From JAHJQZ01 sp963675235 (GTDB lineage: Bacteria; Pseudomonadota; Alphaproteobacteria; Rhizobiales; Devosiaceae), in assembly GCA_963675235.2 (NCBI GenBank), contig CAXXFU010000002.1, positions 1,191,888-1,255,887 of the forward strand: a DNA stretch of 64,000 nt. Reading direction: 5' to 3'. Below, in pieces: positions 1 through 8,506 of this stretch; positions within the stretch are counted from its first letter, which is position 1; each line of letters opens with the position of its first letter. Both the position numbers and the translations under genes were made by a program. The notes below the pieces were generated by a model. That model ran no database searches. It was not told where the DNA came from and was given only the letters and a program-made list of their open reading frames with translations.

Positions 1-1
1 C

Positions 2-1657
2 TCGGCGCCCTGCGATGCCTGCGAAGGCAACCGTCTCAAGCCCGAGGCGCTGGCGGTCAAGATCGCCGGCCTGCATATCGGCCAGGTTGCCGACATGTCG
101 ATCCGCGATGCCGCGCGCTGGTTCGAAACCCTGCCCGAGCAGCTCAATCCGACCCAGATGCAGATCGGCGAGCGCGTGCTCAAGGAAATCCGCGAGCGCC
201 TGGCCTTCCTCAACGATGTCGGGCTGGAATACCTGACCCTGTCGCGCAATTCAGGCTCGCTGTCGGGCGGCGAGAGCCAGCGCATCCGTCTCGCCAGCCA
301 GATCGGCTCCGGCCTGACCGGTGTGCTTTACGTGCTCGACGAGCCGTCGATCGGCCTGCATCAGCGTGACAATGCCCGGCTTCTGGAAACGCTTCGCCGT
401 CTGAGAGACCTCGGCAACACCGTCATTGTCGTCGAGCACGACGAAGACGCCATCCTCACCGCCGACCATGTCGTCGATATCGGTCCGGGCGCCGGCGTCC
501 ACGGTGGCCATATCGTCGCCGAAGGCACGCCCAACGACATTCTCGCCCACCCGGACAGCCTGACCGGACAGTATCTCAGCGGGCGCAAGGTGATCGCCAT
601 GCCCGAGGAACGTCGCGAACCGAGCCAGACACGCAAGCTCTCCGTGCGCGGCGCCACCGGCAACAATCTCAAGCACGTCTCGGTCGACATCCCGCTCGGG
701 CTGTTCGTCTCGGTGACCGGCGTCTCCGGCTCGGGCAAGTCGACCCTGTTCATAGATACGCTCTACCAGGCGGTGGCGCGGCGGCTGAACGGCGCCCGCA
801 CCAATCCGGCACCGCATGAGGGCGTTTCCGGTCTCGAATTCCTCGACAAGGTCATCGATATCGACCAGTCGCCGATCGGACGCACGCCGCGTTCCAACCC
901 GGCGACCTATACCGGCGCCTTCACCCCGATCCGCGAGTGGTTCGCCGGCTTGCCCGAGTCCAAGGCGCGCGGCTATGGACCGGGCCGGTTCTCGTTCAAC
1001 GTCAAGGGCGGACGTTGCGAGAAATGCGAAGGCGACGGCGTTCTCAAGATCGAGATGCACTTCCTGCCCGACGTCTATGTCACCTGCGACACCTGCGGCG
1101 GCCACCGCTACAACCGGGAGACCCTGGAGGTACAGTTCAAGGGCAAGTCGATATCCGACGTCCTCGACATGACCATCGACGAGGCCGTCGATTTCTTTGC
1201 CGCCGTGCCGTCGATCCGCGACAAATTCCTGACGCTGCAGCGCGTCGGCCTCGGCTACATCAAGGTCGGACAACCGGCGACGACGCTTTCAGGCGGCGAG
1301 GCCCAGCGCGTCAAGCTCAGCCGCGAATTGAGCAAACGCGCCACCGGGCGCACGCTCTACATGCTCGACGAACCGACGACGGGCCTGCACTTCCACGACG
1401 TCGCCAAGCTGCTCGACGTGCTGCACGAGCTGGTCGAGACCGGCAACACCGTCGTTGTCATCGAGCACAATCTCGAAGTCATCAAGACTTCGGACTGGGT
1501 CATTGACCTCGGCCCGGAAGGCGGCGACGGCGGCGGCGAGATCGTTGCGGTCGGCCCGCCCGAGGACATCGTCGCCGAACCGCGCTCCTACACCGGAAAG
1601 TTCCTGCGCGACGTCATGACGCGGCGGTTTTCGGGGCTCGACAGCGCCGCGGAATAG
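2..1657 (+). CDS. uvrA: Excinuclease ABC subunit A, 3' part
   Basis: C-terminal ~551 residues of UvrA, the DNA-damage-recognition ATPase of nucleotide excision repair; the 5' part lies outside the window. The frame is open from base 2. Visible are the first ABC signature (LSGGESQRIRLA), a Walker B with DEPSIGLHQRDN, a second Walker A (GVSGSGKSTL), the zinc-binding CxxC pairs (CEKCEGDG and CDTCGG), the second signature (LSGGEAQRVKLS) and DEPTTGLHFHD. Length and motif order fit a normal UvrA C-terminal half. uvrA is commonly SOS-regulated, but its promoter is not in the window. Identification is secure. Confidence 0.97.
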   Translation, partial: SAPCDACEGNRLKPEALAVKIAGLHIGQVADMSIRDAARWFETLPEQLNPTQMQIGERVLKEIRERLAFLNDVGLEYLTLSRNSGSLSGGESQRIRLASQIGSGLTGVLYVLDEPSIGLHQRDNARLLETLRRLRDLGNTVIVVEHDEDAILTADHVVDIGPGAGVHGGHIVAEGTPNDILAHPDSLTGQYLSGRKVIAMPEERREPSQTRKLSVRGATGNNLKHVSVDIPLGLFVSVTGVSGSGKSTLFIDTLYQAVARRLNGARTNPAPHEGVSGLEFLDKVIDIDQSPIGRTPRSNPATYTGAFTPIREWFAGLPESKARGYGPGRFSFNVKGGRCEKCEGDGVLKIEMHFLPDVYVTCDTCGGHRYNRETLEVQFKGKSISDVLDMTIDEAVDFFAAVPSIRDKFLTLQRVGLGYIKVGQPATTLSGGEAQRVKLSRELSKRATGRTLYMLDEPTTGLHFHDVAKLLDVLHELVETGNTVVVIEHNLEVIKTSDWVIDLGPEGGDGGGEIVAVGPPEDIVAEPRSYTGKFLRDVMTRRFSGLDSAAE

Positions 1658-1997
1658 TGGATTTCACCTAGTTCCTGACTGAATTGTAGGTATTTCTGCG
1701 TTGCCAACTTCACCAGGCCAGTTCGCATCATGACAGTGTTGTGACAGCGCACCGCCCCGGTTTTCGGGGACTTGGCGCATGGCGTCCTCATTCGACTTCT
1801 GCTGACAGCATTATTATCACTTCGCCAGAAAGGTTTTCTTGGCGGCAAATTCAGGGTCATTTGCTGACCAAATTGCTTCATTTTTCAACGCATTAACGAG
1901 ATATTGACACACCACCGACATGGCAACTTAGTTACAAGTATAGCGATTTTGCGTTTTCTTCGGCTTTCTCACGACAGGATATTTCAGGAGGACGATT
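1658..1997. other. Intergenic region before the VPLPA-CTERM gene
   Basis: About 340 bases without a credible gene. It becomes AT-richer toward the right, has a possible -35 element (TTGACA) at 1904-1909, and ends in a strong Shine-Dalgarno (AGGAGG, about 1987) for the next gene. It presumably holds that gene's promoter. No RNA gene was recognised. Confidence 0.4.
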
Positions 1998-2762
1998 ATG
2001 CTGAGCAAGACTTTGATCGGGCTCATCGCCGCCGGCACAGCCCTGCTTTCGAGCCAGGCACTGGCAACGACAGTGGTCAGTTCGAGTTTCGAGGGCACAC
2101 CCGGCGTCGATTTCACTTTTTGGGGATTTGACGGCAGTGAGACCGACAACTGGTCTGCTTCCCAGTCGACAGCCCAGGCCAATACCGGGGCATACTCGGC
2201 GGAGCTGTATATTCCGAGGAACGTTGACTACGCCAAGCTCAACGTCGTGCCAGCGACGCAGTTTTCGCTGCAGTCAATGACATCGGCGAGCTTCAGCTTC
2301 TATCTCGACACGGTGAACACCGCCCTGCCCTACTTGATGCTCCGGTTTGACTGCGCGTCGCCCGGCGCCGCATGCGACGGAGGCACATATGCCAACAAGA
2401 CCATGTTGGCGATCATGAAGCCGTCCGGGACCTTTGCCACCGATACCTGGAACGAGTTCGTCATTGACCCGTTTACGACGTCCTTCCACCTGCGGAATGA
2501 CAGCGATGGATACGACGTCTTTTGGGACACCACCCTTGCGGATCTGTATGCCGACTGGGGACAGGCCATGATCAATCGGATTTCGATCGGTATCGGCCTC
2601 GCTGGCGGCAATGACGGCACAGCACACAAGGTCTTTGTCGACGATCTGAGGATCGACGTCGCCGCGGTGCCGCTTCCGGCGACGCTGCCGCTGCTGCTCG
2701 GTGGTCTGGGCGTGCTTGGCCTGGCCTCTGGCAAGAAGCGTCGCGACCGGACGTCCGCCTGA
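1998..2762 (+). CDS. Exported protein with VPLPA-CTERM sorting signal
   Basis: A 254-residue protein with a signal peptide at residues 1-23 (KTLIGLIAAGTALLSSQALA), a mid-region of unknown family rich in aromatic and acidic residues, and a C-terminal sorting tripartite: VPLPATLPLLLGGLGVLGL followed by a basic tail (KKRRDR). This matches the VPLPA-CTERM class, whose members are processed by an exosortase-like membrane enzyme and end up surface-attached or released. No exosortase gene is in the window. The start is supported by a strong AGGAGG nine bases upstream. The gene is monocistronic, with a good hairpin terminator just after it. The mid-region may be a carbohydrate-binding-like beta sandwich, but that is a guess. 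Confidence 0.8.
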   Translation: MLSKTLIGLIAAGTALLSSQALATTVVSSSFEGTPGVDFTFWGFDGSETDNWSASQSTAQANTGAYSAELYIPRNVDYAKLNVVPATQFSLQSMTSASFSFYLDTVNTALPYLMLRFDCASPGAACDGGTYANKTMLAIMKPSGTFATDTWNEFVIDPFTTSFHLRNDSDGYDVFWDTTLADLYADWGQAMINRISIGIGLAGGNDGTAHKVFVDDLRIDVAAVPLPATLPLLLGGLGVLGLASGKKRRDRTSA

Positions 2763-2801
2763 ACGCGACAGATCTGTCTCGATCGCCTGAGCGGCGATTC
2801 C

Positions 2802-2832
2802 AAATGCCCTCCAAACGCTTTGGAGGGCATTT
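2802..2832 (+). terminator. Rho-independent terminator of the VPLPA-CTERM gene
   Basis: A perfect 14-bp stem (2802-2815 pairing with 2819-2832) with a three-base loop, followed by GCTTTTGT. It lies 40 bases after the stop codon. Nothing else recognisable is seen between 2763 and the small gene at 3188, apart from a short hairpin at 3038-3055. Confidence 0.8.
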
Positions 2833-3187
2833 GCTTTTGTGCGGCCGCCTTGTGAACAATGAACCAGGCATTTGAAGGCGCTTCGTCCTGCCCTGTGTCG
2901 CTGAAAAGACCGCGAATTGAGCTGTTGCAGCACCTCGCCATAGTGACATTCGCGCAACAAGAGGTCGGTCCGCTGAAGATTTTTGTGCCGGAAGGCGCTG
3001 CAGCGACGCCCTGCCCGCCAGAATCTCGCCACGTTCACCCCCGGCTTTTCGGGGGCTTTCGCCATTTGTGAACGAAGCGTGTCGAGCGTCATGCATGGTA
3101 TGCAAGGCTAGTCTGCCGGTATGCGCATTCTCAGGCGGAGGCAAATCATCCATCTGTTGGGCGTCCCAAGCACAAGGGAGACACGCC

Positions 3188-3340
3188 ATGTTCGTAAGAG
3201 TTGTCTGGCAAGAACATCGACATACCGACGTCCCGCAGACGTTTCGTGAGCCGAGCCGCTCCAATATCCGCGGGATCAACGTCTTCCCGAATCCGGGTGC
3301 CGACATGCACCGCATGACGCAAGGCCTATTCGACCGCTGA
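3188..3340 (+). CDS. Divergent DUF1127-like small protein
   Basis: A 50-residue basic protein beginning MFVRVVWQEH and ending with GADMHRMTQGLFDR. A good Shine-Dalgarno (AAGGGAG, 3174-3180) sits seven bases before the ATG and fixes this start in a longer open frame. The C-terminal half (IRGINVFPNPGADMHRM) lines up by eye with the DUF1127 core (LrDIGisRsDIpRi) with an insertion. Two clear DUF1127 genes follow at 3491 and 4023, so this is probably a diverged third paralogue. DUF1127 proteins are arginine-rich, 45-70 residues long, and linked in alphaproteobacteria to RNA binding and stress or phosphate control. The assignment is tentative. Confidence 0.5.
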   Translation: MFVRVVWQEHRHTDVPQTFREPSRSNIRGINVFPNPGADMHRMTQGLFDR

Positions 3341-3490
3341 CAGGCACACCGGTCAAACGGGCAGTTGACGAGTTGTTAACCCCGTTCCTCCGAGCTCTCG
3401 CATAAATGCATGCCTGATCTGAGGAAACTCGTACTGCTCAACGTACCTCATCTGCACTAGATAGAGGTCATCGAAACAAGGAGAAAACAA

Positions 3491-3640
3491 ATGGGTATCC
3501 GTACTGCTTTCAAGCGTTGGAATGCTTACCAGCTGACCGTCCGTGAACTGAATTCCCTCGACAACCGTTCGCTGAACGACCTGGGTATTTCCCGCGTCGA
3601 CATCCCGCGCATCGCGCGCGCCCACGCTTCCCAGATCTAG
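3491..3640 (+). CDS. DUF1127 small protein
   Basis: A 49-residue protein (MGIRTAFKRWNAYQ...) with the DUF1127 core LNSLDNRSLNDLGISRVDIP and a C-terminal IARAHASQI. Shine-Dalgarno AAGGAG lies about seven bases upstream. Proteins of this domain are small, basic and cytosolic; some bind RNA and influence mRNA turnover, but the role here cannot be read from the sequence. A strong terminator follows at 3757, so it is likely its own transcript. A close paralogue lies at 4023. Confidence 0.88.
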   Translation: MGIRTAFKRWNAYQLTVRELNSLDNRSLNDLGISRVDIPRIARAHASQI

Positions 3641-3756
3641 TTCGTGATCGGCAACGATCATGAACAGCTCTGACAAGATGAGTGCGGTGGCAAGTCTATG
3701 ACCTGCTTCCGCACTCCCGACAAAGGGTCGAAAACGACCGGCCGCGATTGCTTCTG

Positions 3757-3788
3757 AAACACCCGCTTTCTTCCGAGAGCGGGTGTTT
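3757..3788 (+). terminator. Terminator after first DUF1127 gene
   Basis: An 11-bp perfect stem (3757-3767 with 3778-3788), ten-base loop, followed by TGCTTTG. It sits 117 bases after the stop codon. The rest of 3641-4022 contains no supported gene and should hold the promoter of the next DUF1127 gene. Confidence 0.7.
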
Positions 3789-4022
3789 TGCTTTGTGAGC
3801 GTCGCAAAAACTGCTTCGGCCCACCTTCAAGGGCCGTTTTCCAGGACTTCGCCTGCCCCGTTCATGCCTGCCCGGCGCGCCCTCGGCCCAGCCGGGATGA
3901 GGAACGTGCGTCAAACGTTGTGAAACCATACGCTAAGTGCATAGCCGACTTGACGAAAAGCGGTCTACTCAGCGAGTGCGTGCGCGACTAGATAAGTCCT
4001 GCAAACAAAGGAGCCCCCCCCA

Positions 4023-4172
4023 ATGAACCTCCGCAAGATCGTTCACCGCTGGTCTGTTTATCGTCAGACTCTCAACGAACTCGAAGCCCTCGACAGCCGC
4101 TCGCTCGCCGATCTCGGCATCAAGCGCGGCGACATCCCGACCATCGCCCGCGAATACGCCGCGCAGATGTAA
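4023..4172 (+). CDS. DUF1127 small protein (second paralogue)
   Basis: A 49-residue protein, exactly the length of the gene at 3491, with the core LEALDSRSLADLGIKRGDIP and the ending IAREYAAQM. A GGAG Shine-Dalgarno precedes an unusual run of C before the ATG. It shares about half its residues with the upstream paralogue, which suggests tandem duplication followed by divergence. The N-terminus (MNLRKIVHRWSVYRQ) is arginine-rich. Function is inferred only from the family: a small RNA-associated regulator. Confidence 0.88.
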   Translation: MNLRKIVHRWSVYRQTLNELEALDSRSLADLGIKRGDIPTIAREYAAQM

Positions 4173-4364
4173 GGCGCGACCGGCGGCTATGCCGCCGACC
4201 AACAGACCTGACGTGCGCGGCACCATCCTCCCGCAATCCGGGTGCCGCGCTCCGAATGGCGCCTGCGCCGCTCGTTTCCTCCCCCGAGAAACCGGCGCCG
4301 GGCGCCAATTTCGTTTTCGGAGCACTGGCTTCCCTCATATCGGCAAAGCCGTGGCGACCTGCAA

Positions 4365-5009
4365 TCAGTCGGAGACGTAGGCCGAGCTGAAATCGATTTC
4401 GACGCCGGTCCGGAAAGCCGAACGCTGCTGCAGCCGCTGGTGCCAGGCATCGACATTGGGCATGGCAATGCGCGCGACGTCGAGCACAGACCAGCGATAA
4501 AGCGCCACCCCGCACATGATGTCTGCATAGGTCAGTGTCTCGCCAGCGAGATACGGCGCGGCCCCGAGCCGCGTATCGAGCATGGCAAAGCAGGCATTGG
4601 CGGCGTTGTTCTGTGCCGTGATCAGGCTCATGTCGCGCTTCGACGGCGCAACGCGCACCAGCTGCACGAAGACTTCGATCCAGGCCGGCTGGAAGGTCGT
4701 GTTGGCCCAATCGGCCCATTGGTCGGCAATGGCGCGCTCGGTTGCATCCACCGGCCAGAGTGTGCCAGCGCCGTATCGGGCGGCGAGATAGCGGACGATG
4801 GCGCTCGATTCCCACACGGTAAGATCGCCATCCTGCAGCACCGGGATCTTTCGGTTGGGGTTCATGGCGCCGTATTCGGGTGTGTCGAGCCCGCCAAAGG
4901 CGCCGCCGACATCCTTGCGGGTGTAGGAAAGTCCCAGTTCCTCGAGCGCCCAGATGACCTTTTGCACATTGGCCGAAGTGTTGCGGCCCCACAAAATCCG
5001 TTCGCTCAT
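4365..5009 (-). CDS. Glutathione S-transferase family protein
   Basis: A 214-residue cytosolic protein with an N-terminal thioredoxin-fold GST domain (residues 1-80: ILWGRNTSANVQKVIWALEEL, RKIPVLQDGD and ESSAIVRYLA, the usual glutathione-site blocks) and an all-helical C-terminal domain with YLAGETLTYADI. Substrate cannot be predicted. An upstream AAGGAG supports the start. It is divergent from trmFO, with about 60 bases between start codons that must carry both promoters. Confidence 0.9.
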   Translation of the reverse strand: MSERILWGRNTSANVQKVIWALEELGLSYTRKDVGGAFGGLDTPEYGAMNPNRKIPVLQDGDLTVWESSAIVRYLAARYGAGTLWPVDATERAIADQWADWANTTFQPAWIEVFVQLVRVAPSKRDMSLITAQNNAANACFAMLDTRLGAAPYLAGETLTYADIMCGVALYRWSVLDVARIAMPNVDAWHQRLQQRSAFRTGVEIDFSSAYVSD

Positions 5010-5072
5010 CTCCGGTTCTCCTTCACATCACGCACGATTGCGCCTTTCGGTCGCTCCTGATATCAGCCGCCA

Positions 5073-6461
5073 ATGACAAATTCTTCCCTCAATCCCCTTC
5101 ATGTGATCGGCGGCGGGCTCGCCGGTTCGGAGGCTGCCTGGCAGGCCGCCAAGCGCGGAATTCCGGTGGTGCTGCACGAAATGCGCCCGGACAAGAGTTC
5201 GCCGGCCCATGTGACCCAGGGACTTGCCGAGCTCGTCTGCTCCAATTCCTTCCGCTCCGACGATTCCGAGCGCAATGCCGTCGGGCTGCTGCACGAGGAG
5301 CTGCGCCGGTCCGGTTCGCTGATCATGGAAATGGCCGATCGCCATGCCCTGCCTGCCGGCGGAGCGCTGGCCGTCGACCGCATCGCCTTTTCCGAGGCGA
5401 TCACCGAGGCGATCACCGGGCATGAGCTGATCACGCTCACCCGCGGTGAACTCACCGGCCTGCCGCCCGCGGATTGGGGAGATGTGATCATTGCCACCGG
5501 TCCCCTGACCTCCGAACCGTTGGCCAGAGCCATTCAGGAGGTCACCGGTGAAGAAGCGTTGAGCTTTTTCGACGCCATTGCTCCGATCGTTCATGGCGAC
5601 AGCATCGACCGCTCGATCGTCTGGGCACAGTCGCGCTACGACAAGCCCGGCCCCTCCGGCACCGGCGCCGACTATCTCAACTGCCCGATGGACGAAGCGC
5701 AGTACAACGCCTTCGTCGACGCGCTGCTGAATTCGGAACAGCACAAATTCCACGAATGGGAGAACGTGCCCTATTTCGACGGCTGTCTGCCGATCGAGGA
5801 AATGGCGTCGCGCGGCCGCGAAACCCCGAGATTCGGGCCGATGAAGCCGATCGGACTGACCGATCCGCGCCATCCGGACATTCCGCCCTATGCCGTTGTG
5901 CAATTGCGCCAGGACAACGCGCTCGGCACCTTGTGGAACATCGTCGGATTCCAGACCAAAATGAAATATGGCCGGCAGGCCGAGGTGCTGCGTCTCATTC
6001 CCGGCCTCGAGCATGCCGAATTCGCCCGTCTTGGTGGATTGCACCACAATACCTTCCTCAATTCACCGAAGGTATTGCGTCCGGATCTTAAATTGAAAGC
6101 TGAACCGCGCCTGCGCTTTGCCGGTCAGATCACCGGCGTCGAGGGCTATGTCGAATCGACGGCAATCGGCCTGATGGCCGGGCGGTTCGCCGCCGCCGAG
6201 CGGCTTGGCGGCGCGGCGGTTCTACCGCCGTCCGAAACGGCACTCGGGGCATTGATCGGCCATATCACCGGCGGCCATATCGGCGACGAAACGGCAAAGG
6301 TGCGCTCGTTCCAGCCGATGAACGTCAATTTCGGACTGTTTCCGCCGGTGACGCTGACAAAGCCCGAAGGCGTCAAGCGTTGGCGCGGCAAGGACAAGGC
6401 TGTCGCCAAGAAGATGGCGATCACGTCGCGAGCACTCGCTGCGCTCGACAGCTGGGTGTGA
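5073..6461 (+). CDS. trmFO: Methylenetetrahydrofolate--tRNA-(uracil-5-)-methyltransferase
   Basis: A 462-residue FAD- and folate-dependent enzyme that makes 5-methyluridine at position 54 of tRNA. The N-terminal FAD-binding motif (HVIGGGLAGSEAAWQAA) begins at residue 9, followed by the TrmFO/GidA-type blocks EMRPDKSSPAH and CSNSFRSDD. The C-terminus carries the conserved GQITGVEGYVESTAIGL and PMNVNFGLFPP. Length is normal for the family. The gene converges with the FKBP gene, and its stop codon is part of a perfect hairpin. Confidence 0.97.
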   Translation: MTNSSLNPLHVIGGGLAGSEAAWQAAKRGIPVVLHEMRPDKSSPAHVTQGLAELVCSNSFRSDDSERNAVGLLHEELRRSGSLIMEMADRHALPAGGALAVDRIAFSEAITEAITGHELITLTRGELTGLPPADWGDVIIATGPLTSEPLARAIQEVTGEEALSFFDAIAPIVHGDSIDRSIVWAQSRYDKPGPSGTGADYLNCPMDEAQYNAFVDALLNSEQHKFHEWENVPYFDGCLPIEEMASRGRETPRFGPMKPIGLTDPRHPDIPPYAVVQLRQDNALGTLWNIVGFQTKMKYGRQAEVLRLIPGLEHAEFARLGGLHHNTFLNSPKVLRPDLKLKAEPRLRFAGQITGVEGYVESTAIGLMAGRFAAAERLGGAAVLPPSETALGALIGHITGGHIGDETAKVRSFQPMNVNFGLFPPVTLTKPEGVKRWRGKDKAVAKKMAITSRALAALDSWV

Positions 6462-6483
6462 CCCGGCGACGAACGCCGGGTCA
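6459..6483. terminator. Perfect hairpin between trmFO and the FKBP gene
   Basis: TGACCCGGCG (6459-6468) pairs perfectly with 6474-6483 around a five-base loop; the first three bases are the trmFO stop codon. It lies between convergent genes and could act in both directions, but has no adjacent T run. Confidence 0.55.
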
Positions 6484-6506
6484 CTGATCTGATGTGGGTG
6501 GTCGCG

Positions 6507-6935
6507 CTAGACGATTTCGAGCAGTTCGATCTCGAAGGTCAGGTCCTTGCCTGCCAGCGGATGGTTGCCGTCGATGGTCAGCTCGTTCTCCGACAGTTCG
6601 ACGACCGTGAAGGCGATCTGCTGGCCGGATTCGGTGCGGGCACCAAGCTGCATGCCGACTTCGAGATCGATCTCGGCAGGCACGCGGTCGCGCGGCACCT
6701 TCTGGATCTTGGCCGGATCGTGTGGACCATAGGCCTCGTCCGAGGCGATGGCGATTGTCGCGGATTCACCGACGTTCATGCCGGGAATGCGCGAATCAAG
6801 GCCGGTAATGACCTCGCCGGAACCGAGGGTGAACTGCAGCGGTTCGCCGCCGACATTGCTGTCGAACTGGGTTCCGTCGCTGAGAGTGCCGGTATATTGA
6901 ATGCGAACAGTGTCGCCGGCCTTTGCCTGCGTCAT
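6507..6935 (-). CDS. FKBP-type peptidyl-prolyl isomerase (SlyD-like)
   Basis: A 142-residue SlyD-type protein: N-terminal half-FKBP (DTVRIQYTGTLSDGTQFDS, residues 8-26), an insert-in-flap region around residues 65-120 and the closing LTFEIELLEIV. It catalyses proline isomerisation and acts as a folding helper in the cytosol. No signal peptide and no histidine-rich metal tail of the E. coli SlyD kind are seen. It is monocistronic and converges with trmFO. Confidence 0.93.
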   Translation of the reverse strand: MTQAKAGDTVRIQYTGTLSDGTQFDSNVGGEPLQFTLGSGEVITGLDSRIPGMNVGESATIAIASDEAYGPHDPAKIQKVPRDRVPAEIDLEVGMQLGARTESGQQIAFTVVELSENELTIDGNHPLAGKDLTFEIELLEIV

Positions 6936-7254
6936 TGAGCCTGTATTTTCTGAAGAAATTGGGATCGCCGGCTGCAGCTCTTCAGGCCCGCCAGCACTTC
7001 ACATCTGAAACGCGTTCAGGCGGTCGGTGCCGCCTGTGTTGCCAGTCCCGCTTCAGCAGAAGCGATTGCCCGGGCGTTTCGTCGGTGGAAGTGAGCTTAG
7101 TGGGTTTCGGGCCGGAATTAAACCCGCCGGCGCCCGTCAACGACGCCATGGTTTCCAGTTTGCGAGGCTTTGCCGTTCGGGACCGGCACGGACAGAAAAA
7201 GGGCGGCGCTGGTGCACGCCGCCCCGACTCTGGAGGTCGTCAATTCGGTGGTGG
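6936..7254. other. Intergenic region with no supported gene
   Basis: About 320 bases between the FKBP start and the DUF4342 stop. Open frames here have no recognisable family or ribosome binding site. It contains the DUF4342 terminator (7196-7224) and presumably the FKBP promoter. Confidence 0.4.
7196..7224 (-). terminator. Rho-independent terminator of the DUF4342 gene
   Basis: On the minus strand an 8-bp GC stem (7217-7224 with 7201-7208) is followed by TTTTT (7200-7196), about 30 bases after the DUF4342 stop codon. Confidence 0.8.
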
Positions 7255-7593
7255 TCAGGCGTTGCCGGGCGGCATGTCGCCTTCGTCCCTGTCCTGTTTG
7301 TTGTCCGGATCCTGATCGCGCACCACTTCAAGGCGCACCTTGACCAGCAGCCCGGCAAGAGCGCCAAGAATGGCGAGCCAGGGCGCGGCGAGCACGGTGA
7401 TACCGCCAACGACGGAAGCGGCGGTCAGGGGGACTTCGAGAACGACATCATCGTTCTGCGAACGCACGCGCACCTTGCGCACATTGCCTTCGGCGATCAG
7501 CTTGGTGACCTCGTCGATGAGGTGCTGACCGGCGACTTCCACCTCCTCGGTGAAGGTCTTCCAACGGTCCTTGTTGTCCTTTTCGTCACTCAT
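7255..7593 (-). CDS. DUF4342 domain protein
   Basis: A 112-residue protein. The start at 7593 (MSDEKDNKDRW) is chosen over one six codons upstream because AGGAG lies seven bases before it. The DUF4342 pattern is clear: EEVEVAGQHLIDEVTKLIAEGN, then VLEVPLTAASVVGG, then a hydrophobic stretch (residues ~60-82, likely one membrane segment) and a charged tail. Function unknown; members are small, probably membrane-associated and often stress-linked. It is divergent from the DUF1801 gene. Confidence 0.8.
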   Translation of the reverse strand: MSDEKDNKDRWKTFTEEVEVAGQHLIDEVTKLIAEGNVRKVRVRSQNDDVVLEVPLTAASVVGGITVLAAPWLAILGALAGLLVKVRLEVVRDQDPDNKQDRDEGDMPPGNA

Positions 7594-7763
7594 GTGCGGT
7601 CTCCTGGACATTCAGCGGGCCGGATGCAGCCGGCCCCGGGTGCTCCATCTATGTGGGAACACCCCGACGCCACGACAAGTATTGCGCCAAGGTTTTGGCC
7701 ACGCTCTGATTGATGTCAGGTTCCACACCCGGCATTCTGGGTAGTTCAGCGAGGATTTTGCTC

Positions 7764-8210
7764 ATGGCCACCAAGCACACAGCCAAGACCGTGCCCACCG
7801 CGATTGCCCCGGAAACGCTCATCTCATCCGTCGAGAACCCGAAACGGCGGCGGGATGCCGAATACCTGCTCGCGCTTTTTCGCGAGTTGACCGGCATGGA
7901 GCCGCGTGTGTGGGGATCGAGCATGATCGGGTTCGGCCAGTACCACTACCGCTACGACAGCGGCCACGAAGGCGACACGTTCCTTGTCGGTTTCGCGCCG
8001 CGCAAGGCGGAGAGCGTGGTCTATCTGATGGGTTATATATCGGACCAGCCGGATTATGCGGCTCTGCTTGAGCGGCTCGGCCCGCATCGCATGGGCAAGT
8101 CGTGCCTGTACATCCGTGATGTCGAGAAGATCGATGCCGATGTGCTGGGCGAGTTGGTGCGCCGGTCCGTTGCCGATCTCAAGACGAGATATCCGGATCA
8201 CGCCATATAA
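7764..8210 (+). CDS. DUF1801 domain protein
   Basis: A 148-residue cytosolic protein starting MATKHTAKT, preceded by GAGG. Typical DUF1801 (YdhG-like) blocks are present in order: KRRRDAEYLLALFRELTG, the MWG-like VWGSSMIGFGQYHY, GFAPRKAESVVYLMGY, and the C-terminal LGPHRMGKSCLYIRDVEKID. Family function is not established. A perfect 10-bp hairpin follows the stop. Confidence 0.85.
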   Translation: MATKHTAKTVPTAIAPETLISSVENPKRRRDAEYLLALFRELTGMEPRVWGSSMIGFGQYHYRYDSGHEGDTFLVGFAPRKAESVVYLMGYISDQPDYAALLERLGPHRMGKSCLYIRDVEKIDADVLGELVRRSVADLKTRYPDHAI

Positions 8211-8213
8211 AAC

Positions 8214-8246
8214 GGCCGCAGCACCAGGGGGATGGATGCTGCGGCC
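8214..8246 (+). terminator. Hairpin after the DUF1801 gene
   Basis: GGCCGCAGCA (8214-8223) pairs perfectly with 8237-8246 around a 13-base loop, starting three bases after the stop codon. No T run follows. The rest of 8247-8506 has no supported gene and precedes AMP nucleosidase. Confidence 0.6.
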
Positions 8247-8506
8247 TGAAGGAACCGATCCGGGTTGAGGGCAAACTCGTCAATGACCGGTCCCGTCGCC
8301 CGCCATGCCTGGGCAGTGGCATGATCAGCGGGCGCTTGCGATGTAGATAGGCTTGGGTTTTGGCCGAACAAGGGCCGCTCACTCAAAGGTGATCGTACCC
8401 CGCCGGTCAGCGCGAAATGGCCGTCGGATCGGTCGGCGCACCGCCGCCGTTGCACTTTGTCCTGGAAACTGGCAATCCAGTGCACCTCTTGAAGGAAGGC
8501 CACAAC

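Noticed and set aside
251..1273. 340-residue minus-strand frame
   Set aside because: Antisense reading of uvrA with low-complexity Asp/Gly/Val/Arg composition and no family resemblance.
5028..6047. 339-residue minus-strand frame
   Set aside because: Antisense to trmFO; typical GC-rich shadow frame without ribosome binding site or recognisable motif.
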